Assembly: GCA_028291445.1 (NCBI GenBank) | Contig: JAQGIA010000423.1 | Span: 1 to 8,645, forward strand | Source of the DNA: Belnapia sp. | Lineage (GTDB): Bacteria; Pseudomonadota; Alphaproteobacteria; Acetobacterales; Acetobacteraceae | Reading direction: 5' to 3' | DNA length: 8,645 nt | Shown: piece after piece, positions 6,466 through 8,645 of the stretch | How positions within the stretch are numbered: the first letter of the stretch is position 1 | How the letters are laid out: each line of letters opens with the position of its first letter | Made by a program: the position numbers and the translations under genes | The notes under the pieces: generated by a model | What the model saw: the letters and a program-made list of their open reading frames with translations, nothing else | Databases searched by the model: none | What the model was told of the DNA's origin: nothing

Positions 6466-7440
6466 ATGGCCACCCGCCGCGGCCTCGCCGCCGCCCTGCT
6501 GCCCTTCACCCTCCCCGCCGCCACCCTGGCGCAGGAGGCCGGCTTTCCCACCCGCACCATCAGTATGCTGGTCGGCTTCGCCCCGGGCGGCGGCACCGAT
6601 ATCCTGGCCCGGCTGCTGGCGGCGAAGCTGGGGGAGGAATTCGGCCAGCCGGTCGCGGTGGAGAACCGCACCGGCGGCGGCGGCACCATCGCCATCGTCG
6701 CCACGGCCCGGTCCCGGCCGGATGGTCATGCGGTCACGCTGGGCACCGTCAGCAACAACGTCCAGGTGCCGCTGGCCATGCGCGCGCCGCCCTTCGACCC
6801 GCTGCGCGACGTGACGCCGCTGGCCCTGGTCGCCACGGTGCCGATGGTGGTGACCGTGCCCGCCACCTCGGCGGCGGCCGATCTCGCCGGGCTGATCGCC
6901 CAGGCGAAGGCCAGTCCGGGCAAGCTGAATTTTGCCAGCAACGGCGTCGGCACCAGCCAGCACCTGGCAGCCGAGCTGTTCATGCTGGCGACCGGCACCC
7001 GCATGGTGCACGTCCCCTATCGCGGCAGCGGGCAGGTGGTGATCGACCTCGCCGCCGGGGTGGTGGACGTGAATTTCGACACGCTCTCCTCGGTGCTGCC
7101 GCATATCCGCGCCGGCCGGCTGCGCGGCCTGGCGGTCACCACCGCGGCGCGGTCGGACCAGCTGCCCGGCGTGCCGACGGTGATGGAAAGCGGCGTGCCG
7201 GATTACGACCTGAACGTCTGGTACATGCTGTTCGGCCCCGCCGGCCTGCCGGAGCCCGTGGTGCAACGATGGTCGGCGGCGGTGAACCAGGCCCTGGCCG
7301 ACCCGGGCCTGCGCGCCCGGCTGCTGGATGCCGGCTTCGCAGCGGCCGGCGGCACCCCGGCCGAGGCTGCGGCGCTGGTCGGTGCCGAGGTCGCCCGCTA
7401 CGGCGCGGTGATCCGCCGGGCCGATATCCGCCTGGATTAG
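6466..7440 (+). CDS. Tripartite tricarboxylate transporter (Bug/TctC) periplasmic substrate-binding protein
   Basis: Bug proteins bind small carboxylates and related compounds in the periplasm and deliver them to TctAB-type permeases, or act as sensors. The protein has 324 residues, family length. It begins with a signal peptide: Arg4-Arg5, a hydrophobic stretch to about residue 21, and probable cleavage after Ala22 (TLA/QEA). The TRRGLA start resembles a Tat signal, though weakly. Family marks are FPTRTI (27-32), VGFAPGGGTD (36-45) of the ligand pocket, the ENRTGGGGTIA segment, PGKLNFAS and HVPYRGSG (182-189). The ATG at 6466 is preceded by a strong GGAGGGGAG purine run ending seven bases upstream. 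No tctA or tctB permease genes are in the window, which is common for Bug proteins. Position 21 bases behind the Ldh2-family gene suggests a shared transcript and a ligand that the dehydrogenase uses. Confidence 0.95.
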   Translation: MATRRGLAAALLPFTLPAATLAQEAGFPTRTISMLVGFAPGGGTDILARLLAAKLGEEFGQPVAVENRTGGGGTIAIVATARSRPDGHAVTLGTVSNNVQVPLAMRAPPFDPLRDVTPLALVATVPMVVTVPATSAAADLAGLIAQAKASPGKLNFASNGVGTSQHLAAELFMLATGTRMVHVPYRGSGQVVIDLAAGVVDVNFDTLSSVLPHIRAGRLRGLAVTTAARSDQLPGVPTVMESGVPDYDLNVWYMLFGPAGLPEPVVQRWSAAVNQALADPGLRARLLDAGFAAAGGTPAEAAALVGAEVARYGAVIRRADIRLD

Positions 7441-7454
7441 CGCCCTTCGGGTGC
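7440..7454. terminator. Weak hairpin between convergent genes
   Basis: GCGCCC and GGGTGC can pair as six base pairs (one G-U) around a TTC loop, immediately at the stop of the binding-protein gene. No T-run follows, so intrinsic termination is doubtful. The 61-base space to the convergent gene end holds no other clear signal. Confidence 0.25.
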
Positions 7455-7501
7455 AGCCGAGTGGTGCGCTGCCGCTTCAGGCTCCAATCTCGCAGCTCGC
7501 T

Positions 7502-7897
7502 TCAGCGCTTGTAGCCGCCATCCGCCCCGCTGGCGGGCGGCAGGTAATTCCCGGTCGGCGCGCCATAGACCAGGGGCGGTGGCGTGTAGATCACCGGCGG
7601 CGGGGCGTAATAGCCATAGGACGGGCCATAGCCGTAGCCATAGGCGCGCGGCCGGTAATAGGGCGCCGGCGCGACATACAGGCCGCCACCATAGCCGCCG
7701 CGGTAGCCCCCGCCGTAGCCCCCCCGGTAACCGCCGCCGTAGCCACCGCGATACCCGCCATAGTGGCCGCCGCCATACCCGCCGCCAAATCCGCCTCCGC
7801 CATGCCGGTGGCCGCCCCGGGCCGCGGCATCCGCGCCGGGCAGCAGCAGCAGCGCCGCGGCCAAGCCGGCGGCGACAAGGGCGATACGGGCGGACAT
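7502..7897 (-). CDS. Small secreted Gly/Tyr-rich repeat protein
   Basis: This is a 131-residue protein of no family I can name. Residues 1-24 are a clear signal peptide (MSARIALV, a long Ala/Leu core, cleavage near ADA/AA), so it is exported. Residues 28-72 are almost only Gly, Tyr, Arg and His and include three back-to-back copies of the octad YRGGYGGG or a close variant (49-72). Residues 73-111 are rich in Tyr and Pro (YGYGYGP, then APPPVIY and TPPPLVY). The C-terminus ends in GGYKR. There is no Cys and no other transmembrane segment. The start at 7897 is chosen over an ATG at 7924 because AGGAGG lies seven bases before it and the signal peptide then begins cleanly. A cell-surface, envelope or matrix-associated role is plausible from composition alone. 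It is convergent to the binding-protein gene and lies 72 bases downstream of the lyase gene on the same strand. Confidence 0.82.
   Translation of the reverse strand: MSARIALVAAGLAAALLLLPGADAAARGGHRHGGGGFGGGYGGGHYGGYRGGYGGGYRGGYGGGYRGGYGGGLYVAPAPYYRPRAYGYGYGPSYGYYAPPPVIYTPPPLVYGAPTGNYLPPASGADGGYKR
7682..7753 (-). repeat. Three tandem 24-base units encoding a Gly/Tyr/Arg octad
   Basis: Three contiguous 24-base units (7682-7705, 7706-7729, 7730-7753) encode residues 49-72 of the Gly/Tyr-rich protein, each reading Tyr-Arg or His-side variants followed by GGYGGG. The units differ at several third codon positions, so the period is kept mainly at protein level. Confidence 0.8.
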
Positions 7898-7904
7898 GCT
7901 GGTT

Positions 7905-7910
7905 CCTCCT
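7905..7910 (-). promoter_or_regulatory. Shine-Dalgarno of the Gly/Tyr-rich gene
   Basis: On the minus strand AGGAGG is seven bases before the ATG at 7897. It is the strongest ribosome site in the window and decides this start over the upstream in-frame ATG at 7924. Confidence 0.8.
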
Positions 7911-7969
7911 GGCGGGCCGATCATGCGCCGCCGCCGCCCGGCAATCGAGCGGCGACTGCGCCGCCGGCC

Positions 7970-8645
7970 TCACCCCTCCGTCATGGCCCGGGCCAGGGTG
8001 AAGCATCGCGCGCGCGCCGCGCCGATCCGTGCCTCTATCGCCGCGACCGCCGCAGTATCCTGGCGCAGCGCCGCATCGCGGGCCGCCAGCATGCGGGCCA
8101 CTTCCACGGGCGCCGGGCCGCCCAGCACCGTCCGGCTGCGGATATTCTCCGCCGGGTCCAGCGCCTGCGCCACTGCCGCCGGCCGGATGCCGAGTGTCTG
8201 GCCGAACAGCCCCTGCGCCGCCGCATCGAGGTCCGCCGCGGTGATCGCCTCGGCGTCGCGTCCCGCCGCCAGCGCATCCCGCACGACCACGGCCACCACG
8301 CCATGGGCCATGCGGAAGGACAGCCCGGCCTCCCGCACGATGACATCCGCCAGTTCGGTCGCGGTGCCGAAGCCAGCGGCCGCCGCCTGCGCCATCCGCG
8401 CCGGGCGCAGGCTGAGCTGGGCGAAGACCTCCTCGAACAGCGCCAGGATGCGCCGGGTGCGCAGCGCCGCATCCAGCACCGGCTCGTTCACCGACGTGAC
8501 CGCATCGTTCACGTCGGCGAAGGCGGTGTTCTTGGTCGCCGCCAGCGCGGCCAGCAGCGCCCCCTGCACCGCACCCGCCGCTGCCCGGGCATGTTCCAGC
8601 GCCACCGGATTCTTCTTCTGCGGCATGATGGAGGAGACCGCGCTA
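7970..8645 (-). CDS. Argininosuccinate lyase-like protein (fumarase/aspartase superfamily), N-terminal part outside window
   Basis: Superfamily enzymes cleave C-N or C-O bonds by beta-elimination, usually releasing fumarate, and work as tetramers. About 225 C-terminal residues are visible; ArgH has about 460. The frame stays open past the window edge: upstream of the Met at 8626 it reads SAVSSI, giving the signature SSIMPQKKNP, so that Met is internal. Typical ArgH-like parts follow: NEPVLDA, GFGTATELAD, SFRMAHGVV and VLGGPAP. However, the ArgH block YNRDLQEDKE is replaced by VNDAVTSVNE (8483-8512). This loses the Tyr, Gln and Lys that contact argininosuccinate in known lyases (recalled from the family alignment). 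It is therefore probably a paralogue acting on another N-substituted aspartate-like compound, not the arginine-biosynthesis enzyme. The stop at 7970 is 72 bases from the next minus-strand start. Confidence 0.88.
   Translation of the reverse strand, partial: SAVSSIMPQKKNPVALEHARAAAGAVQGALLAALAATKNTAFADVNDAVTSVNEPVLDAALRTRRILALFEEVFAQLSLRPARMAQAAAAGFGTATELADVIVREAGLSFRMAHGVVAVVVRDALAAGRDAEAITAADLDAAAQGLFGQTLGIRPAAVAQALDPAENIRSRTVLGGPAPVEVARMLAARDAALRQDTAAVAAIEARIGAARARCFTLARAMTEG

Noticed and set aside
5350..7266. A 638-codon open frame on the minus strand
   Set aside because: It lies opposite the Ldh2 and Bug genes, which have full family motifs and ribosome sites. Long antisense frames are expected at this GC content, and its translation is low-complexity with no recognisable domain.
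7466..7508. GCGCTG and CAGCGC arms as a terminator between the convergent genes
   Set aside because: The arms are six bases with more than 30 bases between them and no T-tract, so a stable, specific hairpin is not supported.
5196..7514. A 772-codon plus-strand frame overlapping three genes
   Set aside because: Its translation is mostly Arg, Pro, Gly and Ala, typical of an out-of-frame reading of GC-rich coding DNA. The real genes use other frames.
7682..7800. Possible CRISPR or regulatory DNA repeat cluster
   Set aside because: The repeats are contiguous 24-base coding units without spacers and are explained by the Gly/Tyr octads of a protein.
7437..8006. A 189-codon minus-strand frame covering the Gly/Tyr-rich gene in another frame
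   Set aside because: It lacks a signal peptide and a ribosome site and is Arg/Trp-rich shadow sequence. The 7502-7897 frame has a signal peptide, an ordered repeat and a strong AGGAGG.
8621..8645. The Met at 8626 as a true start of a short lyase
   Set aside because: The frame continues upstream to the window edge and spells the conserved SSI before MPQKKNP, so the Met is inside the signature loop of a longer protein.

Overview
The window is very GC-rich, and its codon third positions are mostly G or C. The enzymes look like those of a high-GC alphaproteobacterium, most likely in the Acetobacteraceae (Roseomonas-like). The taxonomic call is inference from GC bias, the orphan Bug-type binding protein and overall protein style; no rRNA or marker gene is present. 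Coding density is high: eight genes, no RNA genes, no insertion sequences, no CRISPR array, and no gene-free stretch over 300 bases.

Left block, plus strand (1-4322). A CaiB/BaiF family III CoA-transferase, cut by the window edge, is followed 13 bases later by a CitE/HpcH-type acyl-CoA lyase. After a 60-base gap holding a perfect 6-bp-arm inverted repeat come homogentisate 1,2-dioxygenase (hmgA) and fumarylacetoacetase, whose start overlaps the hmgA stop by 17 bases. HmgA and fumarylacetoacetase are the first and third steps of homogentisate (tyrosine/phenylalanine) ring cleavage. The isomerase between them, MaiA, is not in the window. The CoA-transferase/lyase pair would suit activation and C-C cleavage of a C4-C5 dicarboxylic or hydroxy acid, such as itaconate, mesaconate or citramalate.

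Middle (4508-5293, plus). A two-part protein has an unrecognised N-terminal half and a C-terminal response-regulator receiver domain. The receiver has lost its phosphoacceptor Asp (Asn instead) and its switch Thr/Ser (Phe instead), so it is probably a pseudo-receiver.

Right block, plus strand (5398-7440). An Ldh2/malate-lactate family NAD(P)-dependent 2-hydroxyacid dehydrogenase is followed after 21 bases by a periplasmic tripartite tricarboxylate transporter (Bug/TctC) binding protein. They probably form a capture-and-oxidise pair for an organic acid.

Right end, minus strand (7502-8645). Convergent to that pair lie a small secreted Gly/Tyr-rich protein with an eight-residue tandem repeat and, at the edge, the C-terminal part of an argininosuccinate-lyase-like enzyme. 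The lyase keeps the superfamily signature loop but has lost the residues that mark true ArgH, so its substrate is probably different.

Overall this is a carboxylate and aromatic amino-acid catabolic neighbourhood built from known families. I see no convincing wholly new multi-gene system. The best leads are the pseudo-receiver, the divergent ArgH-like lyase, the CoA-transferase/CitE pair and the inverted repeat upstream of hmgA.
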